Positions 17,921 through 26,564 of a stretch of 64,000 nucleotides of DNA are shown piece after piece. Under the pieces are notes generated by a model. That model did not search any database. It saw nothing but the letters and a program-made list of their open reading frames with translations, and had not been told where the DNA came from. Position 1 is the first letter of the stretch, and every line of letters begins with the position of its first letter. The DNA comes from Elusimicrobiaceae bacterium (GTDB taxonomy: Bacteria > Elusimicrobiota > Elusimicrobia > Elusimicrobiales > Elusimicrobiaceae): positions 29,451 through 93,450 of the forward strand of contig JAEEMS010000023.1 of assembly GCA_016283355.1 (NCBI GenBank), written 5' to 3'. The translations under genes were made by a program, and so were the position numbers.

Positions 17921-18388
17921 ATGAAAAAAATAATTTTGATGTTTTGTGCAATAGGACTCCTTACCGGATGTGCATCCGTTAAAGAAGCTCAAAATTTGTC
18001 AAACTGCACGTATGCACTGAAAAGTGTGGAGATTAATGAATTTAACTTTACTTCTCTTGGGCTTGTTGTAACTATTAGTATTACCAATCCCAACAAAAAG
18101 GAAGCTGCCACTTTAAAACGTTTTGAAGGGGAATTGACAGCAAATGATGAAAAAATCGCGGATGTAACGCTGAAAGACATCCAAATACAGCCCAATTCTA
18201 CCCATAACGCCCGTGCCAAAATTAACGTCCCCATGGCAATTCTCAGTTCCAAGCTAATTGGCCTCTTGAGTATGGGAAGTGGGACCATCGACTACCATTT
18301 AACCGGTACCATGTACTTTGAAGGGCCATTAGGTGTCGAGTTGCCTATGCCAGTAGATGTGGGCCGTTTGGGCAGCAGCAACGATTAG
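17921..18388 (+). CDS. LEA14-like lipoprotein
   Basis: A 155-residue protein with a lipoprotein signal (MKKIILMFCAIGLLTGC, lipobox LTGC at 14-17). The mature part (…VEINEFNFTSLGLVVTISITNPNKKEA… and …VPMAILSSKLIGLLSMGSGTIDYHLTGT…) resembles the LEA type 2 beta-sandwich family. The ATG at 17921 follows a GGAGG site and makes the signal peptide normal. Role unknown, probably in the periplasmic space or envelope. Confidence 0.75.
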   Translation: MKKIILMFCAIGLLTGCASVKEAQNLSNCTYALKSVEINEFNFTSLGLVVTISITNPNKKEAATLKRFEGELTANDEKIADVTLKDIQIQPNSTHNARAKINVPMAILSSKLIGLLSMGSGTIDYHLTGTMYFEGPLGVELPMPVDVGRLGSSND

Positions 18389-18403
18389 TTTTCAAATAAA
18401 AGG

Positions 18404-18435
18404 AAAATACCCCGAACGATTGTTCGGGGTATTTT
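18404..18435. terminator. Bidirectional terminator between the LEA14-like gene and feoAB
   Basis: A perfect 14-bp stem (AAAATACCCCGAAC / GTTCGGGGTATTTT) with loop GATT and T runs on both strands. It serves the two convergent genes. Confidence 0.92.
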
Positions 18436-18451
18436 TTCACTTTAAAACGGT

Positions 18452-20395
18452 TTACATCAAAACGAGCCGTAAGATATATGCCGTTAAACAAGACATCCCT
18501 AACGTAAGCAATATGATTCGTAGGGTATCTTTCCAACCGCTTTCACGCAGCATTACAAAGAAGGTAGCCACACAAGGCATATACATACTCATAAATACAC
18601 ACGCCACCACCAACGCTTGTGGAGCCAATTGGAACGGACTTAAAAGTCCAATAGAAACATCTTTACGTAAAAAGCCCAAAATCAATAACGAAGTTGCCTC
18701 CGCCGGTAATCCCAAAATATGTTCCACCGGATAGCGGGAAATTTTTGTGATCCACGTCGTAATACCAGATAATTGCAGCAGGTCTACAAATAAAACACCC
18801 ACTAAAATAAGCGGTAGAGCATCTCCTAAATATTCCTTCATGCGAATCCACAATTTGCGCAGCAACGGTCGCCATTGCGGTATTTGCCACGAAGGAATTT
18901 CCATAAATAATTCCGGTGTTTCGCCTTTCATCAAGCGGTTTAAAATCGTCCCAATTAATACACCGTTGATAAAAAGCACCGCAAACACCAACAACATATA
19001 TTTCACCCCGTACGGAGAGAGAATGGAAATAATCATCGCCGTCTGAGAAATACAGGGGGCTAACACCAAAATAAGTGCCGTTGCAATTACACGTTCCCGA
19101 CGGGTCTCCAGCACGCGGATACCCATCACCGCCGGAACTTTACAGCCAAACCCCAGCATAATCGGCAAAGAACCATAACCGTGCAAGCCGATTTTGTGCA
19201 AAATGCGATCGAGTAATACTGCCAAACGCGGCAAATATCCGATTTCACCTAAAAATCCGACTAACGCATAAAAAGCCAATACGTAAGACATTACATCAAT
19301 CAATGCAATATGCAGCCCATCCGTTAGAACACCGAAGTAGGTTTCGCCGCCGTCTCCTAACAAAATCATCCCAAAGGCACTGTCTTTGAACGGTTCCAAA
19401 ATTTTAGACAAAAACGGCAGATAATAATTTTCATAAAGAGGATCCAATAGATTGATTAAATTCTCTCCTACGAATCGAACTAAAAAGAAAGATACCACTA
19501 ACACAATAAGAGCTATTGGTAAACCAGTAGCCGGAGCCGTGGCCCAACCTTGTAAATGTTCCCAGAAAGAAGGATGTTTATGTTTTACTTGCTGTACTTC
19601 TTCAATAATGCGCCCAATCACATGCCATTTTTCTTCGGAGGAGGGGGGAATCTCTAAATTGTATTCTATAGAGTCCCGATTGGCCAACTTCACAGCTTCC
19701 TTCTCTAATTCCTTGAGGCCCTCTCCCGTGGTAGCTACAGCCGGTATAACCGGAATTCCTAATGCTTTTGATAATTTTTTAACATCAATTAAAATTCCTT
19801 TCCGTTGAGCTTCATCAAATTTGTTAAGCATCAAGATAACCGGTTTTTTGAGTTGCATAATTTCCAACACAAAAAACAAATTACGTTCTAAATGCGAAGC
19901 ATCCGCCACACACACAATAAAATCGTATTCCAATTCTTTGAATAGATTGCGTTTTTTCCCTTCAATACGCCATTCTTCTTCCAAGCGATACAGCCCCGGA
20001 ATATCAATAATATCGTAGGCCTCTCCTTCAAAATGTGTTTGTCCGTAATTCAATCCTACCGTCGTACCGGGAAAATTGGAGGAAATAATACCAATCCCCG
20101 TCAAACGCGAAAAGATTAAACTTTTTCCTACGTTGGGATTACCGGCCAAAAGGAATGTATTTTTCTTTGCCGTTACTAAAATTTTTTTAGCTGTTTCTCT
20201 GCCGATAGCTACTTCCGTATCCGACACATTAACCACTACCGGGCTTGAACCTTTTTTGCGCGTGATAAATTGCCCGCGCACAATCCCCATAGCAGCCAAT
20301 TTTTCTGCCATTTTAGCATCCGTTTGTATTTCTTTTACTTTAGCGGTATTACCAGGTTTTAATTGATAAAGCGAACGTGATGTTTCTTTTTCCAT
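18452..20395 (-). CDS. feoB: FeoA-FeoB fusion ferrous iron transporter
   Basis: A 647-residue inner-membrane ferrous iron transporter. Residues 8-75 form a FeoA/SH3-like domain (LYQLKPGNTAKVKEI…AAMGIVRGQ…SPVVVNV…EVAIG). The G domain follows: G1 GNPNVGKS (85-92), G2 FPGTTVG, G3 DIPG, G4 NKFD. The C-terminal half has about eight to nine spans with two Gate domains and the conserved GFGCKVPAVMG Cys motif. The start at 20395 is chosen for the GGAAGGA ribosome site before it. FeoA fused to FeoB is known in other bacteria. A ferredoxin gene is divergently placed upstream, in keeping with an iron-dependent anaerobe. Confidence 0.93.
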   Translation of the reverse strand: MEKETSRSLYQLKPGNTAKVKEIQTDAKMAEKLAAMGIVRGQFITRKKGSSPVVVNVSDTEVAIGRETAKKILVTAKKNTFLLAGNPNVGKSLIFSRLTGIGIISSNFPGTTVGLNYGQTHFEGEAYDIIDIPGLYRLEEEWRIEGKKRNLFKELEYDFIVCVADASHLERNLFFVLEIMQLKKPVILMLNKFDEAQRKGILIDVKKLSKALGIPVIPAVATTGEGLKELEKEAVKLANRDSIEYNLEIPPSSEEKWHVIGRIIEEVQQVKHKHPSFWEHLQGWATAPATGLPIALIVLVVSFFLVRFVGENLINLLDPLYENYYLPFLSKILEPFKDSAFGMILLGDGGETYFGVLTDGLHIALIDVMSYVLAFYALVGFLGEIGYLPRLAVLLDRILHKIGLHGYGSLPIMLGFGCKVPAVMGIRVLETRRERVIATALILVLAPCISQTAMIISILSPYGVKYMLLVFAVLFINGVLIGTILNRLMKGETPELFMEIPSWQIPQWRPLLRKLWIRMKEYLGDALPLILVGVLFVDLLQLSGITTWITKISRYPVEHILGLPAEATSLLILGFLRKDVSIGLLSPFQLAPQALVVACVFMSMYMPCVATFFVMLRESGWKDTLRIILLTLGMSCLTAYILRLVLM

Positions 20396-20494
20396 AAAAG
20401 TTAGTCCTTCCTTACTTTTATATTGTACCAAACTCCTCTTTCAGATGCAAGAGAAGTAACCCGACGATAAAAACAAATTACGAGTGATTTTTGG

Positions 20495-20500
20495 TATAAT
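20495..20500 (+). promoter_or_regulatory. Extended -10 of the ferredoxin gene
   Basis: TGGTATAAT (hexamer 20495-20500) lies 34 bases before the ferredoxin ATG. A leader with an AGGAG site follows, so this gene, unlike many neighbours, has a normal untranslated leader. Confidence 0.55.
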
Positions 20501-20534
20501 TTGAATGTAGAATTTTGAACAATAGGAGACACTT

Positions 20535-20705
20535 ATGGCTTATAAAGTAAACCCTGAAGTTTGTATCAATTGCGGTGCTTGTGAACCCGCCTGCCCGGTT
20601 TCCGCTATCAGCGAAGTAGATGGACATCGCAAAATTGACGGAACCAAATGTATTGAATGTGGCGCTTGCGCTGGCACCTGCCCGGTAAGCTCCATTGCGC
20701 TATAA
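20535..20705 (+). CDS. 2[4Fe-4S] ferredoxin
   Basis: A 56-residue clostridial-type ferredoxin. It has two C-x2-C-x2-C-x3-CP clusters: CINCGACEPACP (about 10-21) and CIECGACAGTCP (about 39-50). All eight Cys are present, so it should carry low-potential electrons between fermentation enzymes. AGGAG lies shortly before the ATG. The gene is short and easily missed, but the motif match is complete. Confidence 0.96.
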   Translation: MAYKVNPEVCINCGACEPACPVSAISEVDGHRKIDGTKCIECGACAGTCPVSSIAL

Positions 20706-20761
20706 TCATACCTATAAAGGAAAGATATTTTTCCCGTAAATGGTATAAAATCTGGAATATG

Positions 20762-20791
20762 ACAATCCCCCGGCGTTAACCGGGGGATTGT
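20762..20791 (+). terminator. Terminator after the ferredoxin gene
   Basis: A perfect 12-bp stem (ACAATCCCCCGG / CCGGGGGATTGT) with a 6-base loop, followed by TCTG. Confidence 0.8.
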
Positions 20792-20831
20792 TCTGTCAGG
20801 TCTGACCTTTAACAATATATTGCTGCATAGA

Positions 20832-20931
20832 AAAGCATATCCCGCTTGTGCGGGATATGCTTTAGAACCATTCGGGGGGTAAATCGAAAGGTTCTAGGAT
20901 GAAATCTTTTACTCTTACATCTTAACATCCT
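20832..20931. other. Three consecutive hairpin-forming repeats, possible structured RNA
   Basis: The 364-base gap between ferredoxin and the ankyrin gene holds three stems end to end: a perfect 14-bp stem with loop TTGT (20832-20845 / 20850-20863), TAGAACC / GGTTCTA (20863-20869 / 20890-20896) and AGGATG / CATCCT (20895-20900 / about 20926-20931). The block lies after the ferredoxin terminator and before the ankyrin promoter, so it is in neither gene's expected transcript. A small RNA is possible on either strand, but no convincing promoter for it is visible. Confidence 0.4.
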
Positions 20932-21007
20932 AACTTATATAAAAGCAAGTTTTTGGCAAAAAACTTTGCTATATTTTTTACTACTCCTTTTGGATTATGC
21001 TTTCTTT

Positions 21008-21036
21008 TTGCATTTTTTTGTACGAATGAGTATAAT
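21008..21036 (+). promoter_or_regulatory. Promoter of the ankyrin-repeat gene
   Basis: -35 TTGCAT (21008-21013), 17-bp spacer, -10 TATAAT (21031-21036). A ~26-base leader carries GAGGGGAGA before the ATG at 21070. Confidence 0.75.
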
Positions 21037-21069
21037 AGAAAGTGAAGGAATTCTAGAGGGGAGAATTAT

Positions 21070-22527
21070 ATGCAAAAAATTAACTTACTCGTAGTTTTTT
21101 CTTTTATAGCTTTACCTTTGTTAGCACAAGAAAGTGCTACGCAAGCTTATATCCAACAGCAACGCACTCTTGCTATTCAAGCCGCCCAAAACAATAACAT
21201 TCCCGGCGACATTTACCGTGGATCTGTCTTTGGGGCAGAACAAAAAAAATATCCAAGCACTACACTGGGAGAACGTCCCTTATTGAAAACTAAAAAAGTA
21301 TATGATACCTCTTTGATGCGCGCAGTAAAAGCTGATGATGAAGATAGTGTACGTACCTTGCTTTACTCTCATGTAGATGCCAACGAACGCAACTATGCGG
21401 GCGTAACTCCCCTGTCTGTTGCCGCTGAAAAAGGCAACCTGGCTATCGTAAAATTATTGGTAAATGTGGGAGGTGCCGACGTAAATTTGTCTTCCAGTTT
21501 CGGTGTTACCCCTTTGATTGCAGCTTCCGCAGCCGGGCATACGGATGTAGTAAAATTCTTAATTGATAACGGTGCGAATTCCACCGTTTCTGATAATATG
21601 GGCAAAGATCCTTTGGCATATGCTGCCTTGGCAGAAAACCCGGAAATGGTAAACATTCTAAGCAAAAAAAATCAAACAGGAATCAACTTACCGGATAGTA
21701 CCGGTATGACTCCGCTTTTGCACGCTGCACAAAAAGGATATACCGAACAAGCCAAAGTGCTTCTCAAAAACGGAGCCGATCCGAACTACCGTATTCCTTC
21801 TTCTGGATTATCTCCTTTAGCGGCAGCCGTCGCTGAAGGCCACGACGACATCGTACAATTACTTCTTCAAAAGTATAAAGCAGACCCGGACATTCCAGAT
21901 GCTCAAGGAAGAACCCCATTAATGTATGCCATTGAGCATGATCAAGATGAAGCTGTACGTCTTCTCTTAAAACAAAAAGCAGATGTAAATGCGACTGATA
22001 ACCATGGGATGACCCCGCTTATGTATGCAGTGGCCAAAGATAATTTAAACATCCTCAATCGGTTGTTTCGTCAAAAAACAATTCGTCTTCATCAACCGGA
22101 TGATTTAAACCGCACACCCTTGTTCTATTCCATCTATGCCCCTACCACTCAATCGGCCCATCAACTGTTATTGCGTGGGGCTGACATCAACCACGTTGAC
22201 TTACAGGGCAATACTCCTTTGATGGCAGCCATCCTTGCACAAGATGACCAAAAAGCATTGTTCTTCCTCAGCCACGAGGAATGCAACATTGGGGCTATCA
22301 ACAGACAAGGGGAAAATGCTTTTACATTGGCTGGTAAGAAATTACCGGGCTCTATGACCCAAGGCGTACTGAGAGTTAAATTACAGGGAGTACAACAACA
22401 AACTTTGCAAGAACAAGCTGCCCGATTGGCGGAAGTTAGAAACTTAGAGCAACAATTAGCCCAAGAAGAGGCACACATCCGTGCACTTAAAGCAGTTCCG
22501 CATACAACCGTTATGTACGACAATTAA
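21070..22527 (+). CDS. Exported ankyrin-repeat protein
   Basis: A 485-residue protein with a signal peptide (hydrophobic 5-19, cleavage near LLAQ-E). From about residue 75 to 440 it is made of roughly ten ankyrin repeats with the usual G-x-TPLxxAxxxGHxxxVxxLLxxGAD pattern, e.g. AGVTPLSVAAEKGNLAIVKLL and HGMTPLMYAVAKDNLNIL. The last ~50 residues form a Gln/Glu-rich coiled coil. Ankyrin arrays bind proteins; secretion into the periplasm or beyond is implied by the signal peptide. Partner unknown. Confidence 0.9.
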   Translation: MQKINLLVVFSFIALPLLAQESATQAYIQQQRTLAIQAAQNNNIPGDIYRGSVFGAEQKKYPSTTLGERPLLKTKKVYDTSLMRAVKADDEDSVRTLLYSHVDANERNYAGVTPLSVAAEKGNLAIVKLLVNVGGADVNLSSSFGVTPLIAASAAGHTDVVKFLIDNGANSTVSDNMGKDPLAYAALAENPEMVNILSKKNQTGINLPDSTGMTPLLHAAQKGYTEQAKVLLKNGADPNYRIPSSGLSPLAAAVAEGHDDIVQLLLQKYKADPDIPDAQGRTPLMYAIEHDQDEAVRLLLKQKADVNATDNHGMTPLMYAVAKDNLNILNRLFRQKTIRLHQPDDLNRTPLFYSIYAPTTQSAHQLLLRGADINHVDLQGNTPLMAAILAQDDQKALFFLSHEECNIGAINRQGENAFTLAGKKLPGSMTQGVLRVKLQGVQQQTLQEQAARLAEVRNLEQQLAQEEAHIRALKAVPHTTVMYDN

Positions 22528-22540
22528 TAGAAATGAAATT

Positions 22541-22572
22541 AAAAAAGGCCTTGGCTAACACCAGGGCTTTTT
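22541..22572. terminator. Terminator between the ankyrin and FGGY kinase genes
   Basis: AAAAAAGGCCTTGG pairs with CCAGGGCTTTTTTT around a 6-base loop, with one or two G-T pairs. T runs lie on both strands, serving the convergent genes. Confidence 0.8.
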
Positions 22573-23982
22573 TTATTTTATACTGGTTGCTACAAATTGC
22601 TGCCACTGCTGATATAACGTATCGGCTTGGCCGGAAGAAATATTTGGATGGAAGGTTGCTTCGGCACTCGGAAGAATGTTATTACCAAGCAACCGCGCCA
22701 CCCCTAACAAAGTGGCCTCAACCTCTTTACTACGTAACAACGACTGCTGCAATACATCCGCTTGGAATTGCACTAAATAAGCACTTTGGGAAAGTCCACC
22801 CGTTACTTCGATAGGCCCTTGTACTGTTACCTGATGTAATCGCATATATTGCACAATATCCGATATCAAAAAACAAATTCCTTGAACCAATCCCGCCGCC
22901 CAATCGGCATTTGTGGTTTGGGCATTTTCTCCTAGGACAACCGGAGACAGTGAAAAATTCCAATAAGGAGCTCCCAATCCGCCAAGCGCAGGCAAGATCC
23001 GCAACGGGTGCAAAGATTCCTTACAAATGGCATCTAGGCGGTTCATATCAATTTTTATTCCACGAGCATTGAGCCATAAAAAAGCACTTCCCGCCGCGTT
23101 AACAGGTCCCTCCAGTAAATACTGCAAGGGACTTTCCGCAGAAGAAGGGGCCAATGATGTTAACAATCCCGGCAACACCTTCCCTTGCATTCCCATATGT
23201 TGCAACACAAAGGCCCCTGTTCCGTAATTGATACACATTTGCCCGGCCTTTAATGCGGAACTAGCGGCCTGTTGATCGGCCACACAGACCCGGATAGGGA
23301 TAGAGACACCCTTGTAGGTATAGACGCCGTAATCATCTACAGAAGCTTTTAAGGAAGGCAAAATAGAGGGGGAAATTGAAAAGGCGTTACACAATCTGTC
23401 ACTCCATTTTCCTGTTTGAATATCCAATAAGAGTGTACGCTGTGCTAACGTAACATCCGTTGAGTAAACAGCCCCTTTTGTTAATTTCCAAATCAAAAAA
23501 GTAGCAATAGGCGCGGCACAAAGCGTCCCGCTCTTTTGGGCTGCTTGCACCTGCGGCAGGTGCGCCAACATCCATGCTATTTTAGGAGCTGAAAAATAAG
23601 GCGTCTTATACAGTCCCGTACATGCGTGTAACTCTTCTTGGGAAATAGCCGCTTGTTGAGATTGTTCTAAAGCACGTCCGTCTTCCCATGTGAAAATAGG
23701 GCCCAATACCTGGCCAGTATTTTTATCCCATAAAACGACCGTTGAACGCTGAGAAGAAATTCCCAAGGCCTTTACTTGAGCTGGCCCCACTTCCTCTAAC
23801 ACTTGATGAAGCACTTTCATAGCCGTTGATAACAACGTTTCGGCTTCATATTCCGAATATCCCGCTTTTGGACGATGCGGAAGGAGCGGCAATGCCTTCA
23901 TGCATACGGGACCCTCCTGTGCAAAAGCTGCTGCACGAATACTGGATGTTCCGATATCTAACGATATGATATATTGCCCCAT
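22573..23982 (-). CDS. FGGY-family carbohydrate kinase, glycerol kinase-like
   Basis: A 469-residue ATP-dependent sugar/polyol kinase. N-terminal SLDIGTSSIRAAAF is the phosphate-1 motif; SSQRSTVVLWDKNTG and the block VADQQAASSALKAGQMCINYGTGAF resemble glycerol kinase (GDQQAAL…NTYGTG). It is somewhat shorter than GlpK (~500) and the specificity residues differ, so xylulose or another polyol is possible. It is monocistronic on the minus strand. Confidence 0.8.
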   Translation of the reverse strand: MGQYIISLDIGTSSIRAAAFAQEGPVCMKALPLLPHRPKAGYSEYEAETLLSTAMKVLHQVLEEVGPAQVKALGISSQRSTVVLWDKNTGQVLGPIFTWEDGRALEQSQQAAISQEELHACTGLYKTPYFSAPKIAWMLAHLPQVQAAQKSGTLCAAPIATFLIWKLTKGAVYSTDVTLAQRTLLLDIQTGKWSDRLCNAFSISPSILPSLKASVDDYGVYTYKGVSIPIRVCVADQQAASSALKAGQMCINYGTGAFVLQHMGMQGKVLPGLLTSLAPSSAESPLQYLLEGPVNAAGSAFLWLNARGIKIDMNRLDAICKESLHPLRILPALGGLGAPYWNFSLSPVVLGENAQTTNADWAAGLVQGICFLISDIVQYMRLHQVTVQGPIEVTGGLSQSAYLVQFQADVLQQSLLRSKEVEATLLGVARLLGNNILPSAEATFHPNISSGQADTLYQQWQQFVATSIK

Positions 23983-24026
23983 ATATTTCCGTTCTTAAAA
24001 TCTACCAACACTAACATGATATGCCG

Positions 24027-25235
24027 CTATTCCGTTGGTTCAAGCGTTAAATTTTCGTGTTCTACTTTTTTAGCAAGTTTTTTCAACTCATTTTTCGTTT
24101 TCGTCGGTATTGTAGGATCTGTTAAAAGCCCAACAATTGTACTTTGAGTCGGAACAAGCACTTTGCCCAGCAATTGAGAAGAACGCAAAAATTCTATAAC
24201 TTTCTCTTTATCCGTAAATTCCATTTTTTCCAAACAATTTAATTCCGCACGATAATGTTGACCGAAATGGCGGGAGAATTTATTTTTCTTCATGAGTTGG
24301 ATGATGTCTTTTCGTAATTGTTCGGTTTCCTTTAACAAATCACCGTACCGATCAATTTTAGAGGAAAGTTCATCTTGTTCGGACAAAGGTAAAGGTTCGG
24401 ATTTTAAAATCGTTTTCTTTTTGAAAGACACAACCGCAGCATTTCCCCCGGCATATTCCTTCCCGGTAAATACCGGGCATAAATTGCGATAATCACACCA
24501 CCGGCATTGTTGCTCCCCCGGCGTGGGATCAAACTTGCCCGCCCGAATACAATCTGCCACATTTAATACTTTTTGCCAAAATTCAAAAATTTCTTTATCG
24601 GGAGCGCGCTCAAAAGTCATCTCATGCAACGTCGGCAAGTGATAGAAACTTAATTGTCCCACACGCACTTTCTTAACGGAAGGATCCTTTTGTTGTACAA
24701 GCGTTTTGATAAGAGGAGAATTTTCTACTACTTTTTGATACATGTAAAGTTGGTCCGGTTCACGTTGCACCGTCTTACCCGTCTTATAATCTAAAATTTT
24801 TATAAGTCCATCGCCCAAATAATCCATCCGGTCTACAATACTAATTAGATTTAACCCATCGATATCCAGCGTGCTTTTCAATTCCGTAGAAAGGGGGTGA
24901 ATAAATTTTCCGGTATAGGTTCGGTAATAGGACTGAATGATACGTCGTCCTTCAGCGTATCCCTCCAATTCTTTGTCTATGGAAGCATACCCTTTTTGTT
25001 CGTATGTTGTTTTATTCCAAACAGTATCGAAATACAACAGAGCTTCTTGCAGAGTAGGGAAATCTTCTTTTTCGGGGTTATAGATAAATTCCATGACACT
25101 ATGTAGCGCCGTACCGAACGCAAAATAGTACTTTGGCTGCTCCGGAATCATGTGAATATAACGAAACTTATACTTTTGAGGACACTCTTTATACATCCCC
25201 ATTTTCGAATACGAAAAAGATAAATTTTTTACCAT
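24027..25235 (-). CDS. PD-(D/E)XK nuclease-domain protein with predicted 4Fe-4S cluster (RecB/AddB-like)
   Basis: A 402-residue protein. FSYSKMGMYKECPQKYKFRYI near the N-terminus, GTALHSVMEFIY, VDRMDY and IKILDYKTGK form the RecB-type nuclease core (His, Asp, Asp, Lys). Cys18 together with CRWCDYRNLCP (about 244-254) fits the iron-staple four-Cys arrangement of AddB and Cas4 nucleases. There is no helicase motif and no recombination or CRISPR gene nearby, so it appears to be a stand-alone nuclease. A GAGGAAT site precedes the ATG. Confidence 0.85.
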   Translation of the reverse strand: MVKNLSFSYSKMGMYKECPQKYKFRYIHMIPEQPKYYFAFGTALHSVMEFIYNPEKEDFPTLQEALLYFDTVWNKTTYEQKGYASIDKELEGYAEGRRIIQSYYRTYTGKFIHPLSTELKSTLDIDGLNLISIVDRMDYLGDGLIKILDYKTGKTVQREPDQLYMYQKVVENSPLIKTLVQQKDPSVKKVRVGQLSFYHLPTLHEMTFERAPDKEIFEFWQKVLNVADCIRAGKFDPTPGEQQCRWCDYRNLCPVFTGKEYAGGNAAVVSFKKKTILKSEPLPLSEQDELSSKIDRYGDLLKETEQLRKDIIQLMKKNKFSRHFGQHYRAELNCLEKMEFTDKEKVIEFLRSSQLLGKVLVPTQSTIVGLLTDPTIPTKTKNELKKLAKKVEHENLTLEPTE

Positions 25236-25306
25236 AAAACATTCCTCAAACGCTCATTGTATTGTAGCATTTTAAACCCAATCGCTCCAATTTACCGCCC
25301 ATCATT

Positions 25307-25335
25307 TTGTATATTCACCGTTTTTTTAGTAGAAT
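25307..25335 (+). promoter_or_regulatory. Promoter of tRNA-Arg
   Basis: -35 TTGTAT (25307-25312), 17-bp spacer, -10 TAGAAT (25330-25335). The -10 context TTTTTTAGTAGAATA is identical to that of the tRNA-Leu promoter. Confidence 0.75.
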
Positions 25336-25345
25336 AATAATAGAT

Positions 25346-25417
25346 GCCCCCATAGCTCAATGGATAGAGCACCCGCCTTCTAAGCGGATGATATAGGTTC
25401 GATTCCTATTGGGGGTA
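25346..25417 (+). tRNA. tRNA-Arg (anticodon UCU)
   Basis: Cloverleaf with acceptor GCCCCCA / TGGGGGT, D arm AGCTCAATGGATAGAGC, anticodon loop CTTCTAA (anticodon TCT at 25379-25381) and T arm containing GGTTCGATTCC. Discriminator A, no encoded CCA. The 80 bases after it hold two weak inverted repeats but no clear terminator. Confidence 0.93.
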
Positions 25418-25497
25418 AATTGAATTTTCTGCGAGATTGATTTTAAAGCTACTGCAGAGAAGGTACCGTGATAATTTGTTGTCACGATAGCTGATAA

Positions 25498-26475
25498 ATG
25501 CAAGTGAAAAATATATCCTTGATTAAAAACCCTAAAAAAATCCTTTTTTTTCGATTGGATATCTGCCTAGGAGATTCCATCATTCATACTTTTGTGCTAC
25601 GGGAACTCAAAAAATTATTTCCTCAAGCATCTCTCACGGTAGCTACTTTTGCCCCCAGCGATCAATTTTTTACCCATAATCCCCATATAGACAAACTCAT
25701 ATCCTTACCTCCTTTGGAATCGCCCGATAACATCTATCGCTATTTCCGGCCGGGTATTGTATGGGCCTTGCTTAAAATGCTTGCACATAGTTGGATAGAG
25801 AAATACGATTTAGTAATTCTTCCACATACTGTACACACCCCATTCAATCAATTATATAGCATCCTTTTGCCCCATTCACTTTTACCGCCCTATGACTACA
25901 CGCAGCCCATACAGCAAACATTCATCCGTATGTTAAAGCAATTAGGGGCACAAGAGGTCGACACCTCTTATGAATTTCCCATACCCACTCAAGATAGCGA
26001 ATATGCTCAACAATTTTTGCAAAAACACAATTTACAACCAAATAAATTTTGGGTAATAAATCCGACAGGGTCGATGGAATACAAAAATCTCTCTTCCTTA
26101 CAAATTCAAACCATTCTAGACACCTTGCGTTCTACCAACATCCCCGCGGTAGTATTAGATTATAAAAATCAATTTCCGACCTTGCAAAATATATTGCGTT
26201 TTACGTCCACATCTATCTTTCAAACAGCCGCATTTATTGGGCAATCTTCAGGAGTTATCAGTGTAGATACGGGAATTGTACACTTAGCGGATTGCTTCCA
26301 TAAAAAGCTTCTCATTTTTTACGCTGGGGATCGTCCCGGCCCTTACAACTATTCTTTTTGGGCACCCGCACAAAATTCCAGCCGGTTTCTACAAGGGAAT
26401 GAATCTGTAAAAGACATTCCTCTTTCTGTTCTGCAAACAGAAGTGTCCAAATTTATAAAAGATTTATCTAATTAA
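25498..26475 (+). CDS. Glycosyltransferase family 9 (heptosyltransferase-like)
   Basis: A 325-residue protein of two Rossmann-like halves. ILFFRLDICLGDSIIHTFVLRELKKLFP (about 15-42) is the GT9 N-terminal signature (R….GD.…P.l..Lk..fP) and the C-terminal half has GVISVDTGIVHLADCF…IFYAGDRP, the sugar-nucleotide site. Members add heptose or related sugars to LPS core, which suits a Gram-negative envelope. The start is uncertain: the ATG at 25498 is simply the first, and no good ribosome site is seen. Confidence 0.85.
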   Translation: MQVKNISLIKNPKKILFFRLDICLGDSIIHTFVLRELKKLFPQASLTVATFAPSDQFFTHNPHIDKLISLPPLESPDNIYRYFRPGIVWALLKMLAHSWIEKYDLVILPHTVHTPFNQLYSILLPHSLLPPYDYTQPIQQTFIRMLKQLGAQEVDTSYEFPIPTQDSEYAQQFLQKHNLQPNKFWVINPTGSMEYKNLSSLQIQTILDTLRSTNIPAVVLDYKNQFPTLQNILRFTSTSIFQTAAFIGQSSGVISVDTGIVHLADCFHKKLLIFYAGDRPGPYNYSFWAPAQNSSRFLQGNESVKDIPLSVLQTEVSKFIKDLSN

Positions 26476-26564
26476 TTTTTACTTATACTTCATTTGGCAT
26501 CGTTTCCACACACGGATTTTGTATAATTTTTATATAGAAGTTTAACTTATTAGGAGATGAAACA

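Noticed and set aside
20540..20815. 91-codon minus-strand frame opposite the ferredoxin
   Set aside because: The plus strand encodes a complete 2[4Fe-4S] ferredoxin with a ribosome site; the antisense has no recognisable features and runs into the terminator.
24027..25235. Cas4 nuclease of a CRISPR system
   Set aside because: The Cys arrangement is shared by Cas4 and AddB, but the protein is twice the usual Cas4 length and has no cas1, cas2 or array nearby.
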